Shown here: one piece after another, positions 9,088 through 19,024 of the stretch
Position numbering within the stretch: the stretch's first letter is position 1
How the letters are laid out: each line of letters opens with the position of its first letter
Assembly: GCF_013149275.1 (NCBI RefSeq)
Contig: NZ_JABGNA010000001.1
Location: 992,001-1,056,000 of the forward strand
Direction of reading: 5' to 3'
Length of the DNA stretch: 64,000 nucleotides
Origin: Mucilaginibacter sp. SG564
GTDB lineage: Bacteria > Bacteroidota > Bacteroidia > Sphingobacteriales > Sphingobacteriaceae
The notes under the pieces: model-generated
The model's input: only the letters and a program-made list of their open reading frames with translations
Databases searched by the model: none
What the model was told of the DNA's origin: nothing
Translations under genes and position numbers: made by a program

Positions 9088-11481
9088 ATGCAAGCCGTAC
9101 TAAAACACGTCAAAATTTACTTAAAAAAACCAAAAGTAATATTTATACTCATATTTCTGACTGTTTTAACCCTGTTGTTTTGGTTTTGTTTGCCCAATCC
9201 GTTATTTAAAAGTCCAACATCATATGTTATTGATGATAGTAATGGACAATTATTAGGTGCATCTATTGCTATCGATGGTCAATGGCGCTTTCCCTATAAT
9301 GACAGCGTGCCCTATAAGTTTAAGCAATGTATCATCGCCTTTGAAGATAAACGCTTTGAGCACCATCCCGGTTTTGATCCTTTAGCCTTTGGCAGGGCCT
9401 TGAAACAAAATATCTCATCAAAAAAAGTAACCAGTGGTGGCAGCACTATAACCATGCAGGTCATTAGGCTTGCAACTAAGCACAAACGCAATATCTGGAA
9501 TAAATTTTTAGAGATATTTATGGCTCTGCGGTTGGAGTTTACTCATAGTAAGAACGAAGTTTTAGCACTTTATGCCAGCAATGCTCCATTTGGCACCAAT
9601 GTAATCGGTTTGGATGCCGCTTCATGGCGGTATTTTGGGCGCGATCCTAGCAAATTATCCTGGGGAGAGATGGCGGCGATGGCCGTTCTGCCAAACTCAC
9701 CATCATTAGTGCATCCCGGCAGAAACAGGCTTATATTACTCAAAAAACGAAACTTATTGCTTCAGCGTCTCTACAAGGCAGGTGTCATTGACAGTACAAC
9801 AAGAGCTTTGGCTGAACTGGAACCTGTGCCAGATCGCCCGGTACCTTTACCACAGCAGGCTCCTCACCTACTTCAGCGGTTTAAAAACGATCAGCAGCAC
9901 CACCCTGACGGCGATACCCGGCTACAAACAAGTATAAACTCCGCCTTGCAAGAGCAGGTTAATGATATCCTGGAACAGCACCATCAGCTTCTGAAAGCTA
10001 ATGATATTAATAACATTGCCGCCATTGTTTTAGATGTAGAAACGGGTGCTACGCTGGCTTATGCGGGTAATATAGCACACAGGGAAGACCCGCAGATGGA
10101 AAGTGATGTGGATGTGATTGACGCTCCACGCAGCCCGGGTAGTACCCTAAAACCTCTATTATATGCCTCCATGTTGCATAACGGTTTGATATTACCTAAC
10201 AGCCTGTTGCCTGATGTACCTACACTGATAGCAGGTTATCACCCGGAAAACTTTGATTTGGGATATGATGGCGCTGTGCCAGCATCACGGGCATTATCCC
10301 GCTCCTTAAATGTACCCGCTGTAAAAATGTTGCAGCAATTTAAATACGAACGTTTTTATGACTTTTTGCAAAAGGCAGGTATCACTACTTTAACCAAACC
10401 GGCAGATCATTATGGATTGTCGCTGATATTAGGCGGTGGCGAAAATACGCTATGGGAGCTAAGCGGAGCTTATGCTGATATGGCCCGGGTGCTTAATCAT
10501 TATGACCGGTATCATGGTCAGTATAACCCGGCAGATTATCATAGCCCCGTTTATAGTATACCACAAAAAGTAGTAAAACCTAACCTGGAAAAAACGGGCT
10601 TACTGGATGCAGCATCCATATATTATACATTCCAGGCGATGGAAGAGGTTATGAGACCAGGTGAAGAAATGCTTTGGCAGCAGTTCAGCTCCACCCAGCG
10701 TGTGGCCTGGAAAACGGGCACCAGCTTTGGCTTTCGCGATGGCTGGGCAATAGGTGTTACTCCACGATATGTGGTTGGTGTATGGGTGGGCAACACTGAT
10801 GGCGAAGGCCGGCCCGGGTTAACAGGTATTAATACCGCGGCACCCGCGCTGTTTGAGATCTTCCGGTTATTACCTGTATCGCGCGATTGGTTTGAAATGC
10901 CAACCGGCGAAATGGTCAAAATAAAGGTATGCCATCAAAGTGGTTACCGCGCCGGGCAGTATTGTGATAACACCGACGATATGCTGGTTCCTAAATCAGG
11001 ACTTAAAGCACCCGTTTGCCCCTATCATAAATTGATACATCTCTCGGCCGATGGGCGGTATCAGGTAAACGGGAATTGCGAATCGCCGGATAATATGATC
11101 AATAAAAAGTGGTTTGTACTCCCCCCTTCTATGGAGTACTATTATAAAGCCAGAGATTATCAGTATCATGTATTACCGCCTTTTCGCGCGGGTTGTATTC
11201 AGGCAGAGAATGGTAATGCCATGGAGGTTATATACCCAAAAGATGACGCCAAAATATATGTACCTCTTGAAGCCGATGGTAGCCGGGGCCGGATGATCTG
11301 TAATGCTGCTCACCGGGTTCCGGGCATGAAAATATTCTGGCACCTGGATGATCAGTACGTTGGCGAAACACAGGATTTTCACCAGATGGCCCTTAATCCG
11401 CCTCCAGGCAAACATATACTTACCCTGGTTGACGGAAATGGAAATACCATTAACATAGGCTTTGAAATATTGAGTAAATAA
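9088..11481 (+). CDS. pbpC: Penicillin-binding protein 1C (bifunctional peptidoglycan synthase)
   Basis: 797 residues. A membrane anchor spans about residues 18-35. A GT51 glycosyltransferase follows, with the catalytic glutamate in IIAFEDKRFEHH (around 88-99) and GGSTITMQ. The transpeptidase domain shows all three penicillin-binding motifs: STLK at 352-355, SLN near 406, and KTG at 542-544. The last ~95 residues form the C-terminal domain typical of PBP1C (BiPBP_C). It polymerises and cross-links peptidoglycan in the periplasm. The alpha-2-macroglobulin gene that often accompanies pbpC is not next to it. A weak -7-like box (TATCTTTA) lies about 20 bp before the ATG. Confidence 0.95.
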   Translation: MQAVLKHVKIYLKKPKVIFILIFLTVLTLLFWFCLPNPLFKSPTSYVIDDSNGQLLGASIAIDGQWRFPYNDSVPYKFKQCIIAFEDKRFEHHPGFDPLAFGRALKQNISSKKVTSGGSTITMQVIRLATKHKRNIWNKFLEIFMALRLEFTHSKNEVLALYASNAPFGTNVIGLDAASWRYFGRDPSKLSWGEMAAMAVLPNSPSLVHPGRNRLILLKKRNLLLQRLYKAGVIDSTTRALAELEPVPDRPVPLPQQAPHLLQRFKNDQQHHPDGDTRLQTSINSALQEQVNDILEQHHQLLKANDINNIAAIVLDVETGATLAYAGNIAHREDPQMESDVDVIDAPRSPGSTLKPLLYASMLHNGLILPNSLLPDVPTLIAGYHPENFDLGYDGAVPASRALSRSLNVPAVKMLQQFKYERFYDFLQKAGITTLTKPADHYGLSLILGGGENTLWELSGAYADMARVLNHYDRYHGQYNPADYHSPVYSIPQKVVKPNLEKTGLLDAASIYYTFQAMEEVMRPGEEMLWQQFSSTQRVAWKTGTSFGFRDGWAIGVTPRYVVGVWVGNTDGEGRPGLTGINTAAPALFEIFRLLPVSRDWFEMPTGEMVKIKVCHQSGYRAGQYCDNTDDMLVPKSGLKAPVCPYHKLIHLSADGRYQVNGNCESPDNMINKKWFVLPPSMEYYYKARDYQYHVLPPFRAGCIQAENGNAMEVIYPKDDAKIYVPLEADGSRGRMICNAAHRVPGMKIFWHLDDQYVGETQDFHQMALNPPPGKHILTLVDGNGNTINIGFEILSK

Positions 11482-11605
11482 TGGATTCACATAATATGTA
11501 ATAAGTTAAGTGTCAAAAAATCAATTGTTGGCTATATAACTTAAAACATAGAACCGTTCAAAGTCCAAACATTCATTATATTGGCATCACAAAAATGTAA
11601 TTCCA

Positions 11606-12322
11606 ATGCTCGAACAGTATGACCTGCATAATTTAATGGTAATTGATATCGAAACCGTGCCTCAATACAGTTCACATGATCAGGTACCGGAACATTTGCA
11701 AAAGCTTTGGGAACTTAAAAGCCAAAACCTCCGCAAGGATGAAAGCGCCGAAAATTTTTATAAAAGCGCTGGCATCTGGGCCGAGTTTGGTAAGATCATT
11801 TGTATATCGGTGGGGATATTTACAGGCAGCAAAGATAAGGACATCGGGTTGAGAATAAAATCATTCGCGGGCCATGATGAAAAGGACGTGCTTGCCCGGT
11901 TTTCGGCCCTGTTGTTCGGTCAGGCGCCTAACTTGGTTTTATGCGCGCATAATGGTAAAGAGTTTGATTTCCCTTACATCTGTCGCAGGTTACTGATCAA
12001 TGGGTTGCCATTTCCACCTCAGCTACAATTAGCCGGGAAAAAACCATGGGAAATTGTACATATCGACACCATGGAACTCTGGAAATTTGGCGATTATAAA
12101 AACTACACCTCACTCAACCTGCTTACTGCCATATTTGACATCCCCACCCCAAAAGACGATATTGATGGCAGCATGGTTGGCGATGTTTACTGGAACCTGA
12201 ACCAACTCGAGCGTATATGCACCTACTGCCAAAAAGATGTTGTAGCAACGGCACAGCTGTTAAGACGCTACCGTGGTGAAGAACTGATAAAAGATGAACT
12301 GGTTACCATAATAGGCCAATAA
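11606..12322 (+). CDS. DnaQ-like 3'-5' exonuclease, PolB-type
   Basis: 238 residues. The three exonuclease motifs of the DEDDy superfamily are visible: DIET (Asp14, Glu16), HNGKEFDFP near residues 114-122, and YCQKDVVA near 207-214. This is the Bacteroidota protein of the 'predicted 3'-5' exonuclease related to the PolB exonuclease domain' family; it stands alone without a polymerase domain. It probably trims single-stranded or mismatched DNA 3' ends. The following ABC transporter ATG abuts its stop codon, so the two are translated from one mRNA, although the functional link is not obvious. Confidence 0.85.
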   Translation: MLEQYDLHNLMVIDIETVPQYSSHDQVPEHLQKLWELKSQNLRKDESAENFYKSAGIWAEFGKIICISVGIFTGSKDKDIGLRIKSFAGHDEKDVLARFSALLFGQAPNLVLCAHNGKEFDFPYICRRLLINGLPFPPQLQLAGKKPWEIVHIDTMELWKFGDYKNYTSLNLLTAIFDIPTPKDDIDGSMVGDVYWNLNQLERICTYCQKDVVATAQLLRRYRGEELIKDELVTIIGQ

Positions 12323-14035
12323 ATGTTACAGATAAGCGATCTTTCGGTTAATTTTAAAACAGCTAATGGTTTATTCAAAGCGGTAAAAAATATATCTTTC
12401 ACTTTAAAAAAAGGCGAAACAGTAGGTATTGTGGGCGAATCGGGTTCTGGAAAGTCAGTGACGTCGCTTGCCCTGATGCGTTTACTCAATACCGATCAAA
12501 CGGTAGTTAATGGAGAAGTATTATTGAATGATACCAAGCTATTTGAACTACCTGAGGCTGATATGCGCCACATTCGTGGTAACCGGATGGCCATGATCTT
12601 TCAGGAACCTATGACCTCGCTAAACCCCGTGCTTACCTGTGGCTTTCAGCTTACCGAAGCTATAAAACTCCATTTAGGGCTGAGTAATGCTGAAGCCAAA
12701 AAGAAGACCATCGAATTATTTAACGAAGTTCAGTTACCGCGACCTGAAACTATATTCGACAGCTACCCACATCAAATATCCGGCGGGCAAAAACAAAGGG
12801 TAATGATAGCCATGGCTCTTTCCTGCAATCCCGAGATATTGATAGCCGATGAACCAACGACAGCGCTGGACGTAACGGTTCAAAAGGCCATTATCGATCT
12901 GTTGTTAAATCTCAAAAGTACACGTTGCCGCAGCCTTATATTTATATCGCATGATCTGGGCGTGATCAAAGAAATTGCCGACCGGGTTTTGGTGATGTAT
13001 AAAGGACAAATTGTGGAAGAAGCTTCTGTAGCTGACTTGTTCAATAATCCACAACATGCCTACACCAAAGGACTTTTAGCCTGCAGGCCCTCCCCTGATC
13101 AGCACTTAAAAAAACTACCTGTTATAGCCGACTTTTTTAATGCTGATGGTTCCCCGGATACTCAATCAACAACTATCGAGAGCATCCGCGCCAGATACAG
13201 TTATACTGAAACAGAAGTCGCCAATCGTAAAAAAGCGCTTTATGAACAGCAACCTCTTTTAAAAATTGATAAACTATCTACCTGGTTCCCCATTAATCCG
13301 GGTTTGCTGGGCCCGTCAGGGCAAGTGGTAAAAGCCGTAAACAATGTGAACCTGGAGGTCTATCCAGGCGAAACGCTTGGTCTCGTTGGTGAATCCGGTT
13401 GCGGCAAAACTACCCTTGGCCGAACTATTTTGCGCCTCATTGAACCTACTCATGGCACTGTAAGTTTTGAAGGAACGGATCTGGGCAGTTTAAAAAAAGA
13501 TGCCTTACGCGAAATTCGTAGGGATATCCAGATTATTTTCCAAGATCCCTACTCCTCTTTAAATCCACGGCTAACTGTTGGGCAGTCATTAATGGAGCCT
13601 TTACAGGTACACCAATTTTATAGCAACGACACGCAACGTAAGCAAAAAGTACTGGAACTGCTGCAACGGGTAAATCTTTTGCCTGAACATTTTAACCGCT
13701 ACCCGCATGAGTTTTCGGGTGGGCAAAGGCAACGTATTGTTATAGCCCGCGCTTTGGCTCTGCAACCTAAATTTATTATTTGCGATGAATCAGTTTCCGC
13801 TTTGGATGTATCCGTACAGGCGCAGGTATTGAATCTCATCCGTGAGTTACAGCAGGAGTTTAAGCTTACCTACATTTTTATTTCACATGATCTGGCCGTT
13901 ATCAAGCATATATCTGATCGTATGGTGGTGATGAACAAAGGCGAGATCGTCGAAACAGGTTACCCCGATGATATTTATTATCGCCCGCAGCAAGATTATA
14001 CCAAACGTCTGATAGCATCCATCCCGCAGGGATAA
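12323..14035 (+). CDS. Fused dipeptide/oligopeptide ABC transporter ATP-binding protein
   Basis: 570 residues with two complete ABC ATPase domains in tandem. The first has GESGSGKS near residue 40 and signature SGGQKQR; the second has GESGCGKT near 356 and signature SGGQRQR. Each has the oligopeptide-type region after the nucleotide domain (ACRPSP; the C-terminal RLIASIP), so this is a DppD-DppF fusion like YejF or GsiA. It would power uptake or export of peptides by a permease pair that is not encoded nearby. The start ATG follows the stop of the exonuclease gene without a gap. A fold-back repeat begins 6 bp after the stop. Confidence 0.93.
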   Translation: MLQISDLSVNFKTANGLFKAVKNISFTLKKGETVGIVGESGSGKSVTSLALMRLLNTDQTVVNGEVLLNDTKLFELPEADMRHIRGNRMAMIFQEPMTSLNPVLTCGFQLTEAIKLHLGLSNAEAKKKTIELFNEVQLPRPETIFDSYPHQISGGQKQRVMIAMALSCNPEILIADEPTTALDVTVQKAIIDLLLNLKSTRCRSLIFISHDLGVIKEIADRVLVMYKGQIVEEASVADLFNNPQHAYTKGLLACRPSPDQHLKKLPVIADFFNADGSPDTQSTTIESIRARYSYTETEVANRKKALYEQQPLLKIDKLSTWFPINPGLLGPSGQVVKAVNNVNLEVYPGETLGLVGESGCGKTTLGRTILRLIEPTHGTVSFEGTDLGSLKKDALREIRRDIQIIFQDPYSSLNPRLTVGQSLMEPLQVHQFYSNDTQRKQKVLELLQRVNLLPEHFNRYPHEFSGGQRQRIVIARALALQPKFIICDESVSALDVSVQAQVLNLIRELQQEFKLTYIFISHDLAVIKHISDRMVVMNKGEIVETGYPDDIYYRPQQDYTKRLIASIPQG

Positions 14036-14041
14036 TTCAGT

Positions 14042-14163
14042 GAACAAGGATGTTTGGAGCAAAGAATAAGGATTTTTTCTATATTCTTTTACACCAACAA
14101 TCATCATCCCAGAAACTCTTTTGTTTTTCCTGTCCTTGTTCTTTGTTCCAAATGTCCTTGTTC
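14042..14163. repeat. Fold-back intergenic element, 31-bp arms (GAACAAGGA words)
   Basis: Arms at 14042-14072 and 14133-14163 are inverted copies matching at 27 of 31 positions. All four differences are transitions that leave G-U pairs in a + strand RNA. Words GAACAAG/GGAACAA recur at 7-8 bp steps inside each arm. It lies between the ABC ATPase and rnr genes. Confidence 0.8.
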
Positions 14164-14200
14164 CTCAAAAACTCCCCCATCCGCTAATGCCCAAATTCCG

Positions 14201-14208
14201 TATCTTTG
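14201..14208 (+). promoter_or_regulatory. Candidate -7 promoter box for rnr
   Basis: TATCTTTG fits the Bacteroidota -7 consensus TAnnTTTG and lies 15 bp before the chosen rnr ATG. No clear -33 TTTG is seen at the expected distance, so this is a partial match. Confidence 0.4.
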
Positions 14209-14223
14209 ACCAAATACTTATGT

Positions 14224-16359
14224 ATGTCTAAAAAGAAAAATAACTCTTCAATAGTTCAGGTACTCACTCAAATGGTGCTTGATGTATTTGAACAAAACGG
14301 TAATACACCGTTAAATTACAAACAAGTTTCTGCTAAACTAAATGTTCGCGACCCCGAAGCGCGCGAGATCATATTTGATATATTAAAAGACGAAGCCAAA
14401 AAATCAGTACTCAAAGAACTTTCGCCCGGTAAATTCCAACTTCTGGAGTTAAAAACGTTTATTGAAGGTAAAGTTGATCTAACCAATGATGGCTCGGCTT
14501 TTATTGTTACTGATGATGAATTTGAAAGCGATATTTTTATAGCTCCCCGTAAACTGCGCAACGCCCTGAATGGCGACCGTGTTAAAGTATACGTATATGC
14601 CAAAAGCAAAGGAAAACGTAAAGAGGGTGAAGTAATTGAGATCATCCAAAGGGCTAAAATGGAATTTACCGGTGTAGTAAAACTGTCGGAGCGTTTCGCG
14701 TTCTTTATTCCTGATGATCGTAAAATGATGCACGACATTTTTATACCCATCAGCGAGTTGAATGGTGCTAAGAATGGAATAAAAGCAGTTGCCGAGATTA
14801 CCGACTGGCCAACCGAAGCAAAAAACCCTATCGGCAGGATCAAGCATGTACTGGGTGCACAAGGTGAAAATGATACGGAAATGAATGCTATACTTGCTGA
14901 GTATGGTTTTCCGCTATCTTTCCCTGCCGAAGTAGAACATGAGGCCGAAGCCATATCTGATGTTATCTCGGAGCACGAAATAGCCAAAAGGCGCGATTTC
15001 AGAAACATCACCACATTCACTATCGACCCTTTTGACGCCAAAGACTTTGATGATGCGTTGTCATTCAAACAGTTAGACAATGGCAACTATGAAGTTGGTG
15101 TTCACATTGCCGACGTATCACATTATATAGAACCCGACTCTGCCTTAGATAAAGAAGCATTGGAACGTGCTACCTCGGTTTACCTGGTCGACCGTGTTAT
15201 ACCTATGTTACCTGAGCGTTTATCAAACGGGCTTTGCTCTTTGCGGCCTAAGGAAGAAAAATTATGCTTTTCGGCCGTGTTTGAACTGGACGAAAATGCT
15301 TATGTAATTAATGAATGGTACGGTAAAACCGTCATTTACTCCGATAGGCGCTTCACTTACGAAGAAGTTCAGGAAGTGATCGAAAATAAAGCAGGCGATT
15401 TTGTAGATGAGATTTTAAAGCTTAACGCCCTGGCCTATAAACTACGTGAACGTAAATTCAAAAATGGTGCCATCAGTTTTGAAGCTACCGAAATTAAATT
15501 TAAGCTGGATGAACATGGTAAGCCAACAGGTGTTTATGTAAAGGAGCGCAAAGATGCCCATAAACTTATTGAAGATTTTATGCTGCTGGCTAACCGCAAG
15601 GTGGCTGAATATGTGAGCAAATTGGGTAAAGGTAAACATAAATACACTTTTGTGTACCGTGCCCACGATTCTCCTAAGCCCGACGCCCTGGCCAACTTTG
15701 CGCAATTTGCCGCACGTTTTGGTTACAAGGTAAATACAAAATCGGACAAGGAAACGGCTAAATCCCTTAACTTTTTGATGGAAGATGTGGAGGGTAAAAA
15801 AGAGCAGAATGTGCTTACCCAGCTGGCTATCCGATCGATGGCGAAAGCTATTTATACTACTAAAACCAGCAGCCATTACGGACTGGCATTTGATCATTAT
15901 ACCCATTTCACCTCTCCTATCCGCCGCTATCCCGATGTTATGGTGCACCGGCTTTTGTTTCATTATTTGCACGGAGGTCAATCAGCCAATGCCGAACATT
16001 ATGAAAAACTATGTTCGCACAGTTCGCAAATGGAGAAGAAAGCTGCGGACGCGGAACGTGCTTCGGTGAAATATAAACAGGCCGAGTATCTGAAAGACCA
16101 GGTTGGTAATATGTTTATCGGTATCATATCGGGTGTTACCGAATGGGGTATGTATGTAGAGATCATTGAGAATAAGTGTGAGGGCATGATCCGCTTACGC
16201 GATATATCTGATGATTTTTATACGTTGGACGAGAAAAACTTCGCCATTATTGGTCAGCGCAAAAAGAAGATATACCAATTAGGCGATGAAGTACAGATCA
16301 GGGTAAAAAATGTCGACCTGACTAAAAAACAAATTGACTTTTCATTAGTACAAGATTAG
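14224..16359 (+). CDS. rnr: Ribonuclease R
   Basis: 711 residues from ATG 14224; an upstream TTG at 14206 is in frame but overlaps the candidate -7 box, so the ATG start is preferred. Domains run in the usual RNase R order: an N-terminal winged-helix-like segment, cold-shock domains (about 70-220), the RNB catalytic domain with TIDPFDAKDFDDALSF (four acidic residues holding two metals, about 268-283), and a C-terminal S1 domain that begins near residue 620. It degrades structured RNA processively 3' to 5'. The stop codon TAG lies 1 bp before the inverted arm of the next fold-back element. Confidence 0.95.
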   Translation: MSKKKNNSSIVQVLTQMVLDVFEQNGNTPLNYKQVSAKLNVRDPEAREIIFDILKDEAKKSVLKELSPGKFQLLELKTFIEGKVDLTNDGSAFIVTDDEFESDIFIAPRKLRNALNGDRVKVYVYAKSKGKRKEGEVIEIIQRAKMEFTGVVKLSERFAFFIPDDRKMMHDIFIPISELNGAKNGIKAVAEITDWPTEAKNPIGRIKHVLGAQGENDTEMNAILAEYGFPLSFPAEVEHEAEAISDVISEHEIAKRRDFRNITTFTIDPFDAKDFDDALSFKQLDNGNYEVGVHIADVSHYIEPDSALDKEALERATSVYLVDRVIPMLPERLSNGLCSLRPKEEKLCFSAVFELDENAYVINEWYGKTVIYSDRRFTYEEVQEVIENKAGDFVDEILKLNALAYKLRERKFKNGAISFEATEIKFKLDEHGKPTGVYVKERKDAHKLIEDFMLLANRKVAEYVSKLGKGKHKYTFVYRAHDSPKPDALANFAQFAARFGYKVNTKSDKETAKSLNFLMEDVEGKKEQNVLTQLAIRSMAKAIYTTKTSSHYGLAFDHYTHFTSPIRRYPDVMVHRLLFHYLHGGQSANAEHYEKLCSHSSQMEKKAADAERASVKYKQAEYLKDQVGNMFIGIISGVTEWGMYVEIIENKCEGMIRLRDISDDFYTLDEKNFAIIGQRKKKIYQLGDEVQIRVKNVDLTKKQIDFSLVQD

Positions 16360-16455
16360 TTCATCGGTTCATTAGTTCACTGGTTCATTAGTGGTTTGTT
16401 TAATACCTATCCACTATAAAACACCAATGAACTACTGAACCAGTGAACCAATGAA
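16360..16455. repeat. Fold-back intergenic element of GTTCAYYR octads
   Basis: Arms 16360-16393 and 16422-16455 are inverted copies (28 of 34 positions). Each arm is four tandem 8-bp units of the form GTTCAYYR. The element fills the space between the rnr stop (16359) and the next ATG (16466). Confidence 0.85.
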
Positions 16456-16465
16456 TCAATAAAGA

Positions 16466-17440
16466 ATGAAACAACTTACTGATTTGCAGGCATTGATAAC
16501 TGAAGCTATTGACAAGCTTGAGTTCCCTCAACACCCTGCAGACTTATATGAACCTATAAGTTATATACTGACTCTTGGAGGTAAACGCCTGCGGCCGGCC
16601 CTTTTGCTTATGGCCTGTGACCTTTTTGGCGGCGATGTAGAAAGTGCTGTTCAACCAGCTTTAGCTATAGAGGTTTTCCATAATTTCACGCTGATGCATG
16701 ACGACATTATGGATAATGCACCACTGCGCCGGGGCCAGATAACCGTACACGAAAAGTGGAATGCCAATGTGGCTATCCTTTCTGGTGATGCCATGATGGT
16801 AGAATCCAACAAACTGATGATGCGGGTTCCGGATGCTATTTTACGCCCGGTAATGGATGTTTTTAATGAAACCGCTACCGGTGTATGCGAAGGTCAGGAA
16901 ATCGATATGAGCTTTGAGCAACGCAGCAACGTGATCATCGACGAATACCTGAACATGATACGCCTCAAAACCGCTGTGCTATTAGGTGGTACACTTAAAA
17001 TTGGCGCTATTATAGGTGGAGCATCGTTAACAGATGCCCAGCTATTATATGATTTTGGTGTGAACCTCGGGGTAGCCTTCCAATTACAGGATGATATACT
17101 GGATGTTTATGGCGATCCCGACAAATTTGGGAAACAGGTTGGCGGCGATATCATCTCCAACAAAAAAACGTACCTGCTTATCAAAGCACTTGAGTTGGCT
17201 AAAGGTAATCAGGCACATGAATTGAATAACTGGCTCGCCATGCAACTGTTTGACATACCTGAGAAAGTAACCGCTGTTACTGGTATTTATAACGAGCTGC
17301 AGATAAGGAAATACGCCGAAGAAGCTATGCACACCTTTGCCGACAAAGCATTCAAGGCATTGGACAATATCAATCTTCCCGAGGAGCGCCGCCAATACCT
17401 GCGTCAGTTTGCCGATAGTTTATTGGTAAGAGAGTATTGA
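16466..17440 (+). CDS. Polyprenyl diphosphate synthase, short-chain type
   Basis: 324 residues. Both aspartate-rich motifs of trans-prenyltransferases are present: DDIMD at 79-83 and DDILD at 209-213, with GGKRLRPAL near residue 36. The residue five places before the first motif is Phe, which in this family generally limits the product to C15-C20, so an FPP or GGPP synthase is more likely than a long-chain quinone tail synthase. It condenses IPP with allylic diphosphates in the cytosol. A strong bidirectional terminator follows 70 bp downstream. Confidence 0.9.
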   Translation: MKQLTDLQALITEAIDKLEFPQHPADLYEPISYILTLGGKRLRPALLLMACDLFGGDVESAVQPALAIEVFHNFTLMHDDIMDNAPLRRGQITVHEKWNANVAILSGDAMMVESNKLMMRVPDAILRPVMDVFNETATGVCEGQEIDMSFEQRSNVIIDEYLNMIRLKTAVLLGGTLKIGAIIGGASLTDAQLLYDFGVNLGVAFQLQDDILDVYGDPDKFGKQVGGDIISNKKTYLLIKALELAKGNQAHELNNWLAMQLFDIPEKVTAVTGIYNELQIRKYAEEAMHTFADKAFKALDNINLPEERRQYLRQFADSLLVREY

Positions 17441-17509
17441 TTCAACATTATTACCACATTTGGCCATGCTACCGGTGGCATCTGCAACAAATGAAGGGAA
17501 CGCATAACG

Positions 17510-17542
17510 AAAAAGGCCTGATCAAATTGATCAGGCCTTTTT
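17510..17542. terminator. Bidirectional rho-independent terminator
   Basis: A perfect inverted repeat with 16-bp arms (AAAAAGGCCTGATCAA and its complement) lies between the convergent prenyl synthase and EamA genes. A- and T-runs flank the GC core on both sides, so it can stop transcripts from either gene. Confidence 0.9.
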
Positions 17543-17545
17543 GTA

Positions 17546-18409
17546 TCAGGATTCCGGCACAGGATTTTTTGCTTTCATGGTAGCGCCCGCGCTTGCTATA
17601 ACGATCAGTGCTACAGCTATCCATTCATTCAAAGAAAGATATTCATGAAGAAAAACAAGACCCGAAAGCGCCGCGACTGCAGGCTCCAGGCTCATTAGGA
17701 TGCTGAATGTTTTTGCAGGAATTCTTCGCAATGCACTCATCTCCAATGTAAAAGGTATCGCACTTGAGAGTAAGGCTAACAGAAAGCCAGACAACAGCAT
17801 ACCAGGTCTGAAATGAATTAATAACCCATTCCCTATTGCCACCGGTAATACCACCGCAGAAGCGAAGAGCATACCGATACTTACGGCTTTGCCACCATCC
17901 GTTATTTTGGAGATTCGTCCGCCCAAAACAATGTAACCAGCCCACAATGCACCGGCTAACAAGGCCAGGAGCACGCCGATAACATCTAATCCATTATTGC
18001 TCCATGGTGCTATCAGAGCTATTCCGGCTGCTGCCAGAATTATCCATAAAAAATCTATAACTCTTTTAGAACCGGTCATGGCAAGTACCAGGGGCCCAAT
18101 AAACTCCAAGGCAACACCCAGCGCAAGAGGTATGCGCGCAATAGCCATGTAAAAAACAAGATTCATCGCTCCTAATGTTAACCCATACCCGGCGACCGCT
18201 TTCCATTGTGTATTGGACAGACTTTTTAAATTAGGGCGATTAAAAATAAACAGGATAATGGCAGAAAAAAAAATTCTCAACGCGGAAGTTGAAGCAGCGC
18301 CTAATACTGGGAAGATACCCTTTGCAATTGCCGCACCGCCCTGAACACTTATAATAGATAATAACACCGCAGGTACTGCCGGGATTTCGAAACCCTTCTT
18401 ATTCTTCAT
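17546..18409 (-). CDS. rhtA: EamA/DMT family exporter, RhtA-like
   Basis: 287 residues, strongly hydrophobic, with about ten membrane helices in two EamA repeats. Many short stretches match E. coli RhtA, the threonine/homoserine exporter: SVQGGAAIAKGIFP, GAMNLVFYMAI, VALEFIGPL, and IPFTLEMSALRRIP followed by FSILMSLEPAVAALSG. It probably exports an amino acid or related metabolite across the inner membrane. The gene is single, between two terminators. The symbol is by similarity; the true substrate is not known. Confidence 0.8.
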   Translation of the reverse strand: MKNKKGFEIPAVPAVLLSIISVQGGAAIAKGIFPVLGAASTSALRIFFSAIILFIFNRPNLKSLSNTQWKAVAGYGLTLGAMNLVFYMAIARIPLALGVALEFIGPLVLAMTGSKRVIDFLWIILAAAGIALIAPWSNNGLDVIGVLLALLAGALWAGYIVLGGRISKITDGGKAVSIGMLFASAVVLPVAIGNGLLIHFRPGMLLSGFLLALLSSAIPFTLEMSALRRIPAKTFSILMSLEPAVAALSGLVFLHEYLSLNEWIAVALIVIASAGATMKAKNPVPES

Positions 18410-18483
18410 TTAAAAATGCTTAGTGATAAAAGTAAAAGATTTGGCCTGCAACGATGTCAAACCTATGTAAGTTCATAATGCAT

Positions 18484-18517
18484 AAAAAAATCCCTGATCA
18501 AGTTGATCAGGGATTTT
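18484..18517 (-). terminator. Terminator of the rplU-rpmA operon
   Basis: Inverted repeat AAAATCCCTGATCAA / its complement at 18487-18517, followed on the minus strand by a T-run (18484-18490). It begins about 23 bp after the rpmA stop. Confidence 0.88.
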
Positions 18518-18539
18518 CTATATCTGTTAGCTTAGCTAA

Positions 18540-18974
18540 TTACTCAGCTACGGCTTCTTCAGTTGCTTCTGTATCAGCTTTTTTTGCTTTTGGTGCTGCT
18601 GCTTTTTTTGCTTTTGGTGCTGCTTCAGCAGTTTCAACTTCGGCTACTGGTGCTTCAACTACTTTCTTTTCTGCTTTTGCTTTTGGTGCAGGAGCTGCAA
18701 CTTCAGCAACCGGTGCTGCTTCAACCGGAACTACAGAAACGTATGAACGGTTATCAGCTTTTTTTCTGAACACTACGTGTCCATCAGCTAAAGCAAATAG
18801 AGTATGATCTTTACCAATACCTACGTTAACACCAGGATTGTGTTGGGTACCACGCTGACGTACGATGATGTTACCTGCAATTGCTGGCTGACCACCGAAT
18901 ATTTTGATACCTAAGCGTTTGCTATGCGACTCACGGCCGTTTCTGGAACTACCGGCCCCTTTTTTGTGTGCCAT
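18540..18974 (-). CDS. rpmA: 50S ribosomal protein L27 with a long C-terminal tail
   Basis: 144 residues. Residues 1-83 are a normal L27 ([14 protein letters not shown] at the peptidyl-transferase end, [22 protein letters not shown]). Residues 84-144 are a low-complexity tail of Ala, Pro, Lys and Glu, with repeated APKAK blocks; typical L27 proteins stop near 85-95 residues. No cleavable Firmicutes-type leader precedes MAHKK. It is 50 bp downstream of rplU in the usual L21-L27 pair. The tail may be an extra rRNA- or solvent-facing extension; its function is unknown. Confidence 0.95.
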   Translation of the reverse strand: MAHKKGAGSSRNGRESHSKRLGIKIFGGQPAIAGNIIVRQRGTQHNPGVNVGIGKDHTLFALADGHVVFRKKADNRSYVSVVPVEAAPVAEVAAPAPKAKAEKKVVEAPVAEVETAEAAPKAKKAAAPKAKKADTEATEEAVAE

Positions 18975-19024
18975 TTCTTAATATTTTTATGGAATTGATA
19001 AACAACTCCAGGTTTAAACTTTAA

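Noticed and set aside
14316..15086. A 256-codon minus-strand frame
   Set aside because: It lies antisense to rnr, which has full domain support; the frame is a shadow of its codon use.
18454..18807. Plus-strand open frames rich in Ala, Ser and Phe
   Set aside because: They are antisense to rpmA; their composition only mirrors the low-complexity tail of L27, and no start context or family supports them.
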